Origin: Candidatus Thorarchaeota archaeon MP11T_1
GTDB lineage: Archaea; Asgardarchaeota; Thorarchaeia; Thorarchaeales; Thorarchaeaceae
DNA length: 42,585 nucleotides
Assembly: GCA_002825515.1 (NCBI GenBank)
Contig: PJET01000008.1
Span: 1 to 42,585 of the forward strand
Direction of reading: 5' to 3'
The translations under genes were made by a program, and so were the position numbers. Position 1 is the first letter of the stretch, and every line of letters starts with the position of its first letter. The notes beneath the pieces were generated by a model. It did no database searches and had not been told where the DNA came from. It saw nothing but the letters and a program-made list of their open reading frames with translations. Shown here piece after piece: positions 26,245-35,054 of this stretch.

Positions 26245-26706
26245 CTAACGAGGTGTTCCATTCTCACGATAATAATCGATTATTCTCTGTCTAATCAGTG
26301 TAGAAGAGCATAGACCATCAGCATCACGCTTCTCAAGTCTCACAATCTTGGTTCTCATCCCTTTACTTACAAAATGAGCCTCAAGTGAATTGATATCGGT
26401 GTGCTGGTCGTATCCAAGCGCAATAATATCTGGATTGATTTCTGAAACAATCAGGGTATGGTCGTCTGTGTCAAGACCAATCACAGCTCTGTCAACGAAT
26501 TTCAACGATTCTACAATTTTGCGTCTTTGCTCCTGTGGAAACACAGGCGGTGCACCTCGCTCTCTGAGAATTGTCTTATCAAGCGCAATAACTACTACTA
26601 GTTCTCCATCTTCTCCTGCTAGCTCTCTTGCCTGTTCAAGATACGAGATATGTCCCAAGTGAAGTATATCGAACTTTCCCGCTGCAAGGACTCTTTTTCC
26701 TTTCAT
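26245..26706 (-). CDS. ribL: FAD synthase / cytidylyltransferase-like RibL
   Basis: This 153-residue nucleotidyltransferase matches archaeal RibL, which adenylates FMN to FAD. The HIGH-type motif is AAGKFDILHLGHISYLEQA (residues 8-26), followed by ALDKTILRERGAPPVFPQEQ, IIALGYDQHTDI and the ST-R-like CSSTLIRQRI near residue 135. The related glycerol-3-phosphate cytidylyltransferases share this fold, so substrate assignment rests on the GYDQ and HLGH context. It is the third gene after cdc48 and the small winged-helix gene, 18 bp downstream of the latter. Confidence 0.88.
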   Translation of the reverse strand: MKGKRVLAAGKFDILHLGHISYLEQARELAGEDGELVVVIALDKTILRERGAPPVFPQEQRRKIVESLKFVDRAVIGLDTDDHTLIVSEINPDIIALGYDQHTDINSLEAHFVSKGMRTKIVRLEKRDADGLCSSTLIRQRIIDYYRENGTPR

Positions 26707-26724
26707 TGGGATTGCACCTGAGGT

Positions 26725-26985
26725 TTAGTCTTCGTCTACTGCGAGGAAGGTTTCTGCTTCGGTGATGACCTCGATTCGACGTTTTGTTTTGGTTATTTGA
26801 CTGACATGAACAAGCCCATTTATTTCGAGCTGTAGTAAAGCCTCATTCAGTTCACCCTCGCTGGGCTCTGTTCCAAGCTCTTTCTTCAACGCCCTTATGA
26901 GCTCATCATCCAGTATGACTCCTCGTCGCTTCTTTACAATATCAACAATCAAATTCGTCATAGGCATTGCATTCCACGGAGCCAA
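26725..26985 (-). CDS. Small winged-helix-like protein between cdc48 and ribL
   Basis: This 86-residue protein is helical with a likely winged-helix fold: TNLIVDIVKKRRGVILDDEL, RALKKELGTEPSEGELNEALL (recognition-type helix), QLEINGLVHVSQITKTKRRI (wing) and an acidic end. TTG 26985 is chosen because GAGGTGA lies 5 bases upstream; the frame extends to GTG 26994, and ATG codons occur at about 26967 and 26961. It starts 17 bp after the cdc48 stop and ends 18 bp before ribL, so it belongs to that operon. I do not know a named family. It could bind DNA or act as a protein-protein module. Confidence 0.75.
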   Translation of the reverse strand: MAPWNAMPMTNLIVDIVKKRRGVILDDELIRALKKELGTEPSEGELNEALLQLEINGLVHVSQITKTKRRIEVITEAETFLAVDED

Positions 26986-27002
26986 TTCTCTCACCTCATT
27001 GC

Positions 27003-29210
27003 TTAGCCGTACATTGCGTGTGCTGCAGTGTCCACTTCAGTGGTTCTACGAAGTGTTTGATCCATTTTTCTATAACGTTCTAGCATCTCTTTGGTTACTG
27101 AGGAATGTACCGACTCAATTGCATCTTGAAAATTCTTCCAAGAAACAACCTCAGTTTCCATATTCTCTCTCAAAGCTCTCATTCCAGCCTCTCTACAGAT
27201 TGCCTCTATATCTCCACCGACATAGTCCTCTGTCATTTCAACGAGCTTGTCAAAATGCTTTTCAACCCCTTCATCAAGTGGCATACCCTTCGTGTATATT
27301 TCTAAAATAGCCCTTCTACTCTCCGCATTTGGAGCATCCACATAGACAAATCGGTCGAACCTGCCAGTTCTCAGGAGCGCCTTGTCTATCAGTTCCGGAC
27401 GATTAGTCGCTGCGATAACAACTATATCTTTCATTGACTCTAATCCATCCATCTCAGTCAGGAGTTGGCTAATCACTCTCTGATTGTGTACTGCACCAGG
27501 ACCATCTCCTCCTGCCCCTCTTGTTGGTGCCAAAGCGTCAATCTCATCAAAGAAGATAATGGCTGGAGCAGCAGTCCTTGCTTTTCTGAATACTTCTCTG
27601 ATAGCTTTCTCGCTCTCTCCAACCCATTTTGATATTAGCTCTGGTCCCTTTACACTAATGAAGTTGGCTTCACTCTCAGTTGCCACAGCTCTCGCTAGGA
27701 GGGTCTTTCCACAACCTGGTGGTCCAAAAACAAGGACTCCTTTGGGCGGTGTGATTCCCAGTCGTCGGAATGACTCTGGTCTTTTGAGAGGCCACTCAAC
27801 GACCTCCTTTAGTTCTTGTTTCGCCTGATCCAGTCCTCCGATATCACTCCATTTCACATCAGGGACTTCAATGAACACTTCCCTGACAGCTGAAGGTTGA
27901 ATTTCTTTCAAGGCCTCCAGAAAATCACCATTATGAACCTCAAGCTTATCTAACACATCTTGGGGGATTTCCTCTGCCTCTAGATCAATCTGAGGAAGGT
28001 ATCTTCTTAGAGCCTTCATTGCAGACTCTCTGCAGAGAGCCTGAAGGTCTGCACCGACAAATCCGTGAGTGATTTTTGCCAGATTCTGCAAGTCTACGGT
28101 ACCATCGCCCTCAGTAGTCAATGGCATTCCCCTTGAATGAATAAGAAGTACTTCTAGTCTCCCTGTTTCATCAGGAACTCCAATCTCAATCTCTCTGTCA
28201 AATCTACCTGGACGCCTGAGAGCTGGGTCAAGAGCATTCACACGGTTGGTTGCACCAATCACAACAACTTGGCCACGTGCCTTAAGCCCATCCATGGTAG
28301 CTAGAAGTTGTGCAACCACACGTCGCTCAACCTCGCCTTGCACATCTTCTCTTTTAGGTGCGATCGCATCTAATTCATCAATAAATATGATACTTGGGGC
28401 GTTTTCTTCTGCTTCCTCGAAAATCTTCCTAAGTTTTTGTTCTGATTCACCATAAAACTTGGACATGATCTCTGGCCCGTTAATATGTACAAAGTTGGCT
28501 TCAGATTCACCTGCAACTGCTTTGGCTAACAGTGTCTTTCCTGTACCTGGTGGTCCGTGTAGGATAAGTCCTCGAGGTGGGTCGATTCCCAATCTTTTAA
28601 AAATCTCAGGATGCTTCATTGGGAGTTCAACCATCTCTCTTATTCTTTGTATTGCATCAGATAATCCACCAATCTCCTCATAGGTCACCTGTGCTGCACC
28701 CACGACATCTCCAGTTGGTTTCTCTGCTATGGCTAGAATTGTTGAATGTTGCACAACAACTGTACCAGCTGGTTTTATGGATGTGACTTTGAATGGAATA
28801 GCCCTACCGAGAATCGGAATAAACACAGTATCTTGGGTCGTCACAGGACAATTGAGGAGTTTTCTCTTGACAAATTCCTCAAATCGAGGTTCTGGTCTGA
28901 TTGGAACTGATGTGGGTGCAAGTGTCACATTCTTTGCAGGTTCTTCATTGGCTCTTGTGACGTTCACTTTCTCGCTTAGACTTACTCCTGCGTTCCTTCT
29001 GATTCGACCATCCATCCGAATGATTTCTCTTCCCTTGTCGCCCTGATATGCAGGCCATGCAATAGCTGCAGTCAATCTCTTGCCCTTAATTTGAATAATA
29101 TCACCTGTTCTTACTCCCAGCTTCTCCATAGAGACAGCGTCAATACGGACTATGAACCTACCAATGTCTCTATGTTCGGCCTCTGCGACCTTTAGAATTA
29201 TTTCGACCAT
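27003..29210 (-). CDS. cdc48: CDC48/VCP-type AAA ATPase
   Basis: This 735-residue double AAA ATPase unfolds and extracts proteins, feeding the archaeal proteasome. It has the N-terminal double-psi barrel (about 1-90, with [20 protein letters not shown]), a second N subdomain, D1 ([30 protein letters not shown]) and D2 ([30 protein letters not shown]), both with intact Walker A/B, and arginine fingers ([21 protein letters not shown]). The C-terminus ends HAMYG, without a clear HbYX motif. The frame is open upstream to 29276; ATG 29210 follows AGGAGG by about 10 bases and fits the family start. It leads an operon with the winged-helix gene and ribL. Confidence 0.96.
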   Translation of the reverse strand: MVEIILKVAEAEHRDIGRFIVRIDAVSMEKLGVRTGDIIQIKGKRLTAAIAWPAYQGDKGREIIRMDGRIRRNAGVSLSEKVNVTRANEEPAKNVTLAPTSVPIRPEPRFEEFVKRKLLNCPVTTQDTVFIPILGRAIPFKVTSIKPAGTVVVQHSTILAIAEKPTGDVVGAAQVTYEEIGGLSDAIQRIREMVELPMKHPEIFKRLGIDPPRGLILHGPPGTGKTLLAKAVAGESEANFVHINGPEIMSKFYGESEQKLRKIFEEAEENAPSIIFIDELDAIAPKREDVQGEVERRVVAQLLATMDGLKARGQVVVIGATNRVNALDPALRRPGRFDREIEIGVPDETGRLEVLLIHSRGMPLTTEGDGTVDLQNLAKITHGFVGADLQALCRESAMKALRRYLPQIDLEAEEIPQDVLDKLEVHNGDFLEALKEIQPSAVREVFIEVPDVKWSDIGGLDQAKQELKEVVEWPLKRPESFRRLGITPPKGVLVFGPPGCGKTLLARAVATESEANFISVKGPELISKWVGESEKAIREVFRKARTAAPAIIFFDEIDALAPTRGAGGDGPGAVHNQRVISQLLTEMDGLESMKDIVVIAATNRPELIDKALLRTGRFDRFVYVDAPNAESRRAILEIYTKGMPLDEGVEKHFDKLVEMTEDYVGGDIEAICREAGMRALRENMETEVVSWKNFQDAIESVHSSVTKEMLERYRKMDQTLRRTTEVDTAAHAMYG

Positions 29211-29419
29211 TTCTTTGAAGCATCCTCCTGTACCATTATTATAGTATGAGAAACCGGACGTGATTAGTTGAATCACTAAAGTTCGTCAAGTTTCCGTTAT
29301 TCAATGTTTCTTTGTTTACCCATATAATCAGATACACAACTTAGCTATGTTACTCTATGGGTGTTTAATACCTGTCTAAGATGTCTTAGTGAATCAAGAA
29401 CATGTGGATTTCGCGCCCA

Positions 29420-29686
29420 CTACATTCTAGAGACTCTTTCCACTTCGACTTGTGATACTCCCTCAACAGCGCTTATGGCCTCTTCGATATCGTCAGTACC
29501 ACCCATTGATTCGTCACGTGAAAGATTCATTCTGAGCGCTTGAAGACCAAAGGCTACTGGCTGAGTTTCTGTTGCTCCCAGATCTGTTCCCTCTGGAATC
29601 ACACTTTTGATTCTTTCAAGTAGATTATCTAAGTCAACGTCAACATCCTCGGGCATGATTCGTAGGGTCATAACTACTCGTGCCAA
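29420..29686 (-). CDS. ef1b: Elongation factor 1-beta (aEF1B beta)
   Basis: This 88-residue protein is the archaeal nucleotide exchange factor that reloads EF1A with GTP. It shows the ferredoxin-like fold sequence VVMTLRIMPEDVDVDLDNLL, PVAFGLQALRMNLSRDES (the EF1A-contact strand) and a GTDDIEEAISAVEGVSQVEV ending. TTG 29686 follows GGAGATGA. A Zn-ribbon gene lies 23 bp upstream on the same strand, a pairing common in archaea. The next gene in this direction, cdc48, begins 209 bp further on. Confidence 0.93.
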   Translation of the reverse strand: MARVVMTLRIMPEDVDVDLDNLLERIKSVIPEGTDLGATETQPVAFGLQALRMNLSRDESMGGTDDIEEAISAVEGVSQVEVERVSRM

Positions 29687-29709
29687 TTCATTTCATCTCC
29701 AGAGTTTGA

Positions 29710-29877
29710 CTATGGTCCCTCGAACCCGCAGTTAGGACAAGTGTACCTATTCGAAAATCGTCTACATGCTTCACAGCGCCATATAGTGAACTCGCCACAT
29801 GATGGACATTGAAATTTCACGCCGTCTTCTTGAGGGGAAACAGAAGCGTGACATGATGTACACCTGATAGCTCTCAT
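29710..29877 (-). CDS. Zn-ribbon RNA-binding protein (HVO_2753-like), upstream of aEF1-beta
   Basis: This gene encodes 55 residues and consists of two zinc fingers: C6/C9 and C24/C27 (IRCTSC, QCPSCG), then C35/C38 and C47/C50 (WRCEAC, YTCPNCGF). The sequence MRAIRCTSCHASVSP at the start and RRFSNRYTCPNCGFEGP at the end match the archaeal family typified by HVO_2753, small proteins always found near ef1b and implicated in translation. ATG 29877 is used; the TAG stop lies 23 bp before the aEF1-beta start. All eight cysteines are present. Confidence 0.88.
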   Translation of the reverse strand: MRAIRCTSCHASVSPQEDGVKFQCPSCGEFTIWRCEACRRFSNRYTCPNCGFEGP

Positions 29878-29984
29878 TGTTGCCAAGTTATCACCAGAAG
29901 ATTTACTGATGCAATAAGCACCAGTTTTGGGGGCGTGCTGATGAGTTATTATAAATCTGTCGAAGTGTAAGTGACATCCCGAAG

Positions 29985-29992
29985 CATATATT
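29985..29992 (+). promoter_or_regulatory. Possible TATA box for fen1
   Basis: CATATATT lies about 45 bp before ATG 30037, so initiation about 25 bp downstream would leave a leader of about 20 bases that includes the GGAGTGG ribosome-binding site. A second AT-rich element, TTATTATAAAT, lies near 29946. This is position and composition only. Confidence 0.35.
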
Positions 29993-30036
29993 CTTGAAGT
30001 GTCATATTATGTATGAATGACTACGGAGTGGATTGA

Positions 30037-31107
30037 ATGGGCACAAAGCTCGGTGATATTGTTGATGCGACAGCAATTTCTCTGAAAGATATGTCCGGAA
30101 AGAAAATAGCTATTGATGCATTCAACACGATCTATGCATTTCTATCTAGCATACGGCAACCTGATGGCACACCATTATCAGACCGGCAGGGACGAGTTAC
30201 CAGCCATTTGAGTGGTCTGTTCTATCGCAACATAAACCTACTCGAGAATGGTATTTTGCCAGTCTATGTTTTCGATGGTGAGGCTCCTACTTTGAAAGCC
30301 AAGGAAGTTCAAAAGAGGCGAGAGATTCGAGAAGCTGCATACATTGAATGGAAAACAGCTCAAGCTGAGGGACGAATAGAGGACGCTCTAAAAGCGGCAA
30401 AAGGCAGCTCCCGCTTGACTACTCCAATGATTGATGAGAGCAAGAATCTACTCACCGCCTTAGGAATTCCTGTCATTCAAGCACCGTCTGAGGGTGAGGC
30501 TCTAGCTGCACAGATGGCACGAGAAGGGATGGTATGGGCCAGTGCAAGTCAAGACAATGATTCGCTTCTCTATAATTGTCCCTTAATGATTCGAAATCTT
30601 TCCCTCTCCGGAAGACGACGCGGCGGACGCTCAACGACTTACAAAATGATCACTCCAGAGTTGATAGATCTCGACAAAAATCTCCGCCTTTTGGAAATAA
30701 CACGAGAGCAACTTATCGACATTGCGATTCTAATTGGCACAGACTATAATGATACTGTCACTGGAATTGGTCCAAAGACCGCATTGAAGTTGATTAAGAA
30801 GCATGCGTCTTTGGAGGGCATCGAATCTGTATTTAAGAAGTCCAAGAATCCTAAGGACAGAGAAAAGCTCGAAGAGATACAAAACTTACCGTATGATGAG
30901 ATTCGAGAGATCTTTCTTAGTCCCCCACATACTGACATCGAGTCTCCAGAATGGTCTACTCCTAATCCTGATGCATTACAGAAGATTCTCTGCAAAGAAC
31001 ATGACTTTAGCGAGTCGAGAGTGCAAAAATCGCTTGAGAGACTATCTAGTGCACTTGAAGAAATTCGGGGTTCTACTCAACAGAGTACGCTTTCAGATTT
31101 CTTCTAG
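30037..31107 (+). CDS. fen1: Flap endonuclease 1 (FEN1)
   Basis: This 356-residue nuclease removes 5' flaps in Okazaki-fragment maturation and long-patch repair. It has the N-terminal MGTKLGDIVD, the first acidic site (KKIAIDAFNTIYAFL, VYVFDGEAP), the I region with IQAPSEGEALAAQMA and SQDNDSLLYN (both catalytic Asp kept; the family usually has Tyr or Ser in place of Asn), and IGTDYNDTVTGIGPKTALKL (third acidic site and helix-hairpin-helix). The C-terminus QQSTLSDFF is a PCNA-interacting PIP box. ATG 30037 has GGAGTGG upstream. It is followed 62 bp later by an RPA-like gene. Confidence 0.96.
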   Translation: MGTKLGDIVDATAISLKDMSGKKIAIDAFNTIYAFLSSIRQPDGTPLSDRQGRVTSHLSGLFYRNINLLENGILPVYVFDGEAPTLKAKEVQKRREIREAAYIEWKTAQAEGRIEDALKAAKGSSRLTTPMIDESKNLLTALGIPVIQAPSEGEALAAQMAREGMVWASASQDNDSLLYNCPLMIRNLSLSGRRRGGRSTTYKMITPELIDLDKNLRLLEITREQLIDIAILIGTDYNDTVTGIGPKTALKLIKKHASLEGIESVFKKSKNPKDREKLEEIQNLPYDEIREIFLSPPHTDIESPEWSTPNPDALQKILCKEHDFSESRVQKSLERLSSALEEIRGSTQQSTLSDFF

Positions 31108-31169
31108 CTTCCGTGATTGATATATAGTAACACGATTATTCAGTGATAGGCCAATGGAGAATAGCTCAA

Positions 31170-31856
31170 ATGAGAGAGAGAATGACAGCAGTCAGAGCAT
31201 CTATCTCTGACATTACCAATGGTTCGTTTTCCAATGAGAACGGTCCTCATGTTGTTTCCCCCTTCGGAGTAGAACTGAGGCGGGTTGTGATAGTAGGTTT
31301 TGTAGTAAACAAGTTCTACAGGGAAGGTGACGAAAGCGGGAAAAAACGGTTTGAAAGCATCACTATGGATGATGGTACTGACACAATTGGAGTGAAGGTG
31401 TGGGGGGAGGAAGATGCTGACTTATTGGAAGGAGTGAAAGAGAGTATTCTCGCGCTGGTGGTTGGCCGTGTACGGGAGTATAATGATGAAGTATATTTGA
31501 TGCCGGAGGTCGTTCGAGAATTGACAGATCCTAATTACATGAGTCTTCATCTTTTGGAGCGGTACAAGGCAATTCTCAACCGCAGTGGAATCTCATCAGC
31601 AGATACACTGGAGCAACAACAGGAATTATTGACTAAAACATCCACCCCATCTGTGTCTGGTAAGCTGGCAAATGACATCATTGCCTATGTTCGATTGGAG
31701 GCGGGTCCCAAAGGAATACCATTGAAAGATATTGTCGCATATTTTGAGAAGAAGGGACAGGACTCAGAAAAAGTACAAACAAAAGTATTCAATCTTGTTG
31801 CTGAGGGAGCTCTAAACGAAGTCAGTATTGGACAGTTCCGAACATCTGATATTTGA
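31170..31856 (+). CDS. OB-fold single-stranded-DNA-binding protein, RPA32-like
   Basis: This 228-residue protein has an OB fold (about 40-130) with GVELRRVVIVGFVVNKFYRE, ESITMDDGTDTIGVKVWGEE, VGRVREYNDEVYLMPEVVRE, typical of the archaeal/eukaryotic RPA2 (RPA32) family, and a C-terminal winged helix (about 165-228: VRLEAGPKGIPLKDIVAYFE onwards) like that of RPA32. It probably binds ssDNA or acts as an RPA partner. ATG 31170 follows GGAGA by 8 bases; the frame runs up to GTG 31143. Neighbouring fen1 fits a role in replication and repair. Confidence 0.85.
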   Translation: MRERMTAVRASISDITNGSFSNENGPHVVSPFGVELRRVVIVGFVVNKFYREGDESGKKRFESITMDDGTDTIGVKVWGEEDADLLEGVKESILALVVGRVREYNDEVYLMPEVVRELTDPNYMSLHLLERYKAILNRSGISSADTLEQQQELLTKTSTPSVSGKLANDIIAYVRLEAGPKGIPLKDIVAYFEKKGQDSEKVQTKVFNLVAEGALNEVSIGQFRTSDI

Positions 31857-31924
31857 TATCCTCTAGCAATCACATAAATCAGTCAGAGCAATACCTTCAA
31901 TAGTGTATAGGAGAGAAACCAATT

Positions 31925-32338
31925 ATGGACGACTACGACAAGCTTCTAGATAGAGCTCGATCCCAAGTGCCAGAAGATGCCTTCAAAAAATCAGGAGAAC
32001 GATTTCAAGTTCCTGAGGTTCAATTAATAGTTCAAGGAAACCGAAGTATGTGGCAAAACTTCCAGGAGATCATCAATGTCCTAAATCGCCCCGGAAGAGA
32101 AGTCTTGAAATTTGTGTCCGGGCAACTTGGCACTGCAGGGACTGTGGAAGGAAGTCAAGCTCTCTTCAATGGTAAATTCAATGCAGAGCTAGTTGATGAA
32201 CTACTCAATCGCTATATCGATTCTTACGTCATTTGTCCAGTGTGTACTCGTCCTGATACTGAAATCCATAAAGATAGTGGTGTATATTTGCTTGTATGTA
32301 GCGCCTGTGGTGCTCGTACAGCCATTAGACCAGTCTAG
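31925..32338 (+). CDS. eif2b: Translation initiation factor aIF2 beta
   Basis: This 137-residue factor is the beta subunit of aIF2, which brings initiator tRNA to the small subunit. It has an N-terminal helix (DDYDKLLDRARSQV), the central alpha-beta domain (RFQVPEVQLIVQGNRSMWQN, RPGREVLKFVSGQLGTAGT, FNGKFNAELVDELLNRYIDS) and the C-terminal zinc ribbon CPVC...CSAC. Start ATG 31925 follows AGGAGAG. It is the normal length for archaea. It opens the run of ribosome and initiation genes. Confidence 0.96.
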   Translation: MDDYDKLLDRARSQVPEDAFKKSGERFQVPEVQLIVQGNRSMWQNFQEIINVLNRPGREVLKFVSGQLGTAGTVEGSQALFNGKFNAELVDELLNRYIDSYVICPVCTRPDTEIHKDSGVYLLVCSACGARTAIRPV

Positions 32339-32435
32339 GCATAGAACATATACCTTATTCCTCTTTTAGAGGATATTTGAAAACGCCATCTGCCATATCC
32401 GCCTTTGAATGGCAGCTTTTGTTTAGTGTCACTAA

Positions 32436-32600
32436 CTATTCATCTGGATAGTCGTCCGGATCGTGACCATCATCAGTACACGACAAGCGCTCTGTCTTCC
32501 TCGGGGTGAAATCTGATAACAGACACCCCTCCTTTCTGAACCTGCAGTAGTACTCCTCTTCGGGCTCATTTGTCGATATTGAAAAGCTTACACACCCCAT
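32436..32600 (-). CDS. Possible small cysteine-containing protein
   Basis: This frame encodes 54 residues from ATG 32600. The last 40 residues (EYYCRFRKEGCLLSDFTPRK, then TERLSC and an acidic DDGHDPDDYPDE end) look protein-like and contain three cysteines that could bind metal, together with a fourth near the start (MGC). The start overlaps the end of the upstream gene by 35 bases, and the GAAGAGGAG at about 32560 has no ATG, GTG or TTG at proper spacing, so the start is uncertain. I do not recognise the family. Confidence 0.3.
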   Translation of the reverse strand: MGCVSFSISTNEPEEEYYCRFRKEGCLLSDFTPRKTERLSCTDDGHDPDDYPDE

Positions 32601-32880
32601 CAACAAGAGTTGGAACCATATCATACCGGACAGGATATTTGTCCTTGTTGCTGTCCAAAAACTCTCTGATCAACTTCTCGACATCTCTGCGGGTTCTCTC
32701 TGTAGGTTTGGTTTGTAGAATCTGGCCGTATATCGATCTAAGTTCCATCTTAAGTGTACTCAAAGCTTGGGCCCCCTTCATTGAGGGATCAGCTGTTATG
32801 ACTGCCATTTCGAACGCTTGGAGGCCTATTTCTATTGCTATCAGAAGGAATTCGTTATCGATGGGACCAGTTTCCGTCAT
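32566..32880 (-). CDS. Helical hypothetical protein
   Basis: I do not recognise this 104-residue protein. It is mostly helical: EFLLIAIEIGLQAFEMAVIT (residues 10-29) is amphipathic, followed by TLKMELRSIYGQILQ, ERTRRDVEKLIREFLDS and a C-terminal VPTLVDGVCKLFNIDK. No membrane segment or signal peptide. It is an antiparallel gene within the translation-factor cluster, so it may be a small partner of the ribosome machinery, but nothing proves this. ATG 32880 is the first start of the frame; no strong ribosome-binding site is visible. Confidence 0.55.
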   Translation of the reverse strand: MTETGPIDNEFLLIAIEIGLQAFEMAVITADPSMKGAQALSTLKMELRSIYGQILQTKPTERTRRDVEKLIREFLDSNKDKYPVRYDMVPTLVDGVCKLFNIDK

Positions 32881-33153
32881 GATGGTATATACTCTGCTCC
32901 ACAGGATTTATGTTAGTCGATATTCTGCTGCAAATAAGCAGGATTACTTCTCGCTCAACAACTGTCGAAGTGGGGGTTCCGTTATCTTCATCTCCTCGAA
33001 CATCGATAAGACCAGTTTGAGTGATATACACACATATTTCACCCATCTCTTGGAGGATATTTGAAATCATCATTTATCTTGGTTTCATTACTTTAACAGT
33101 ACGAGGGTTGGGCTTTGAATCTAAATGAAGAATGAAAGAAAGGTTGGAATATC

Positions 33154-33312
33154 GTGGTGATTGGGGCGACCCTAGTGTTCTGTGGAATGACTTTCTATTT
33201 ACCCTACCTCAATCCTCTAGAATTGCTCTTCTTTCCGCTGGTCGCAGTAATTGGTGGTATCTTCCTTATTTACGGTTTATATCTTGTATTTATGAAGAAG
33301 AACATGGAATGA
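33154..33312 (+). CDS. Small two-helix membrane protein
   Basis: This frame encodes 52 residues: VVIGATLVFCGMTFYLPYLN (helix 1), then LLFFPLVAVIGGIFLIYGLY (helix 2), ending in the basic FMKKNME. GTG 33154 or 33157 is the likely start, with AAAGGTTGG 4-7 bases upstream. The hydrophobic pattern with a positive C-terminus fits a membrane hairpin. A longer 74-codon frame starting at 33132 in another phase has poor protein character and is not preferred. Function is unknown. Confidence 0.5.
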   Translation: MVIGATLVFCGMTFYLPYLNPLELLFFPLVAVIGGIFLIYGLYLVFMKKNME

Positions 33313-33474
33313 TGCTACTACATCAACAGAGTCATAGAGAACTTCATATAGACTGAGAATAAAATAGTAATAGAGGTCACATCATGTACAACAAACTTCA
33401 ACGAATTCCACGAAACACATATTGTGACACTCGAGCATCAATTCGCCCAGTATAACGATGGAGGAACATTGAGA

Positions 33475-33774
33475 ATGGTGCAAGTCTATATGCGCGTTTG
33501 CGAAACACACGAGCATTATCTTGTGGCTATGTGCGATAAAGGGCTCTTAGGAAAGACGCTGAAACAGGGTGACTTGAGATTCAAGATCAGTGAGGAGTTT
33601 TATGGTGGAAACCTTGTCGATCTCAAGGTCTGTTTGCAGCACTTGGAAAGAGCAACTATTGCTAATATGGTTGGAAAGAGAACAGTGGAAGCTGCAATGA
33701 ATGCAGGTCTTGTCCATGAGCAAGCTGTCTTGTACATTGAAGGGCATCCCCATGCTCAATGGGTTAAACTGTAA
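33475..33774 (+). CDS. DUF424-family archaeal protein
   Basis: This 99-residue protein matches DUF424: YMRVCETHEHYLVAMCDKGL near the N-terminus, LLGKTLKQGDLRFKISEEFY, LERATIANMVGKRTVEAAMN and a GHPHAQWVKL ending. DUF424 is widespread in archaea, has an alpha-beta fold and lies near initiation-factor genes, especially aIF2-beta or nmd3; the exact role is not known to me. ATG 33475 follows GGAGG by about 11 bases; the frame is open from GTG 33424. It lies 110 bp before nmd3. Confidence 0.85.
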   Translation: MVQVYMRVCETHEHYLVAMCDKGLLGKTLKQGDLRFKISEEFYGGNLVDLKVCLQHLERATIANMVGKRTVEAAMNAGLVHEQAVLYIEGHPHAQWVKL

Positions 33775-33884
33775 GATTTTATGGTATCCTCCACCAGAGC
33801 TGACAGAAACTGTATCTCTCTGGCATTTGCATAGAACAGTCCACGTTTTAAGCGAACTCGTATGATAAACTCAGGATGGTCTAA

Positions 33885-34961
33885 TTGAAACCCCCCTGCT
33901 ATCAATGTGGAGAACCTGCGGTCTTGGACGGTCTTTGTGCCACCTGTTATGATAAGGAGCATCCATTGATTGAGGTCAAAACACCACTGACACTACTCAG
34001 CTGTAAAAGATGCGGAGCAGTGAAAATACCTGGTGGTTGGCAAAAGCTATCAGCTGAGGCAACTGATTCAGATGATCTCTGGCCACATCAGGTTGACGTT
34101 CTGCTCGATAAAGAGATAAAACCTCTTGTCAGTGGAATTGAGGTTGAAATTGAGGAAGAGAAACGATTAGACCGTGTACTTTCCATCATTCTGAAAGCCA
34201 TTGGAAAATCTCATGATGCTCTCCCACCTCATGAGGAAAAATACAACGTCGAAGTCCGGTTCTCATATGGCACGTGTGATACCTGTGGTATGATGAGTGG
34301 GGGGTACTATGAAGCAACACTTCAGATACGCGCCGATGGACGAAAACTGACAGAAGCGGAAGAGAAGGATATTGTCCGCATTGTGACAGAGATGACAGTC
34401 GCAGAGTATGGGGCTGATAACAAGGCGTTTGTGACAAAGATTAGCAGTGACAAATATGGTATCGATTTTCAACTAGGTTCCGAGCATCTCTGTCGAACTA
34501 TTGCTGATGTCCTAGAATATCAATATCTTGCTCAACGAAAACAGAATTACAAATTAGTTGGTCAGGATAAAGGGGGAAAGGACAAGTTTCGAATAACTAT
34601 TCTAATCCGACTGAACAGGTTTGGAATTGGTGATTTTGTAAGAGTCCTCGACAATCCTTGTCAAGTCATGGAAATGGGAAAGAGCGGTCTTACTTGTTTC
34701 GATCTGGTCCAGAGACAGCGATTCACAATGAATCCAAAGAGTTCAAAGTGGCGCACACTCGAATTTCTTACCTCTAGGGAAGACAGACGCAAATATATGG
34801 TGACAACGCGAGTTTATGGTCAACCTGTGCAATTAATGGACTCTGAAACCTTTGAAATAACTGAAATCGATGAGTCCCTTCTTGACGACGATACTGATGC
34901 AGGAGCCACGGTATATGGACTCGTAATTGACGAGGCGTTCTATCTGCTTCCTACAGAGTGA
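33885..34961 (+). CDS. nmd3: NMD3-family ribosome maturation protein
   Basis: This 358-residue protein is an archaeal homologue of Nmd3, which in eukaryotes escorts the 60S subunit out of the nucleus. The N-terminus has zinc-binding pairs (C5/C8, C18/C21, C40/C43 in CYQCG, CATCYD, CKRCG), and another CDTCG pair near residue 130 belongs to the eIF5A-like/middle part. The archaeal protein lacks the eukaryotic nuclear export sequences, as expected. TTG 33885 follows AGGATGGT. Proximity to aIF1A, RIO1 and Dim2 supports a role in subunit biogenesis or quality control. Confidence 0.92.
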   Translation: MKPPCYQCGEPAVLDGLCATCYDKEHPLIEVKTPLTLLSCKRCGAVKIPGGWQKLSAEATDSDDLWPHQVDVLLDKEIKPLVSGIEVEIEEEKRLDRVLSIILKAIGKSHDALPPHEEKYNVEVRFSYGTCDTCGMMSGGYYEATLQIRADGRKLTEAEEKDIVRIVTEMTVAEYGADNKAFVTKISSDKYGIDFQLGSEHLCRTIADVLEYQYLAQRKQNYKLVGQDKGGKDKFRITILIRLNRFGIGDFVRVLDNPCQVMEMGKSGLTCFDLVQRQRFTMNPKSSKWRTLEFLTSREDRRKYMVTTRVYGQPVQLMDSETFEITEIDESLLDDDTDAGATVYGLVIDEAFYLLPTE

Positions 34962-35054
34962 AACGAGGTTTCGGTACGCTTAAATGGCCTCTAGAAGAAC
35001 CCTGCAATAGAAACTACAGGACTCCATAGTCCACTGCATAACCGGAGGAATTTT

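Noticed and set aside
29260..29276. Hairpin GTGATT/AATCAC upstream of cdc48
   Set aside because: Only 6 bp, in an AT-rich leader, without other support as an operator; chance is likely.
32855..33073. 72-codon minus-strand frame upstream of the 104-residue gene
   Set aside because: It overlaps the start of that gene, has no family match and no ribosome-binding site. It could be a real short gene, but the evidence is too thin.
33132..33356. 74-codon frame overlapping the small two-helix membrane gene
   Set aside because: Its translation lacks protein character, whereas the frame at 33154 has two clean hydrophobic helices, a basic end and a ribosome-binding site.
33756..33962. Minus-strand frame with protein-like residues in the gap before nmd3
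   Set aside because: It overlaps both the end of the DUF424 gene and the first 78 bases of nmd3 on the opposite strand, and has no clear ribosome-binding site; only about 40 codons fall in the gap.
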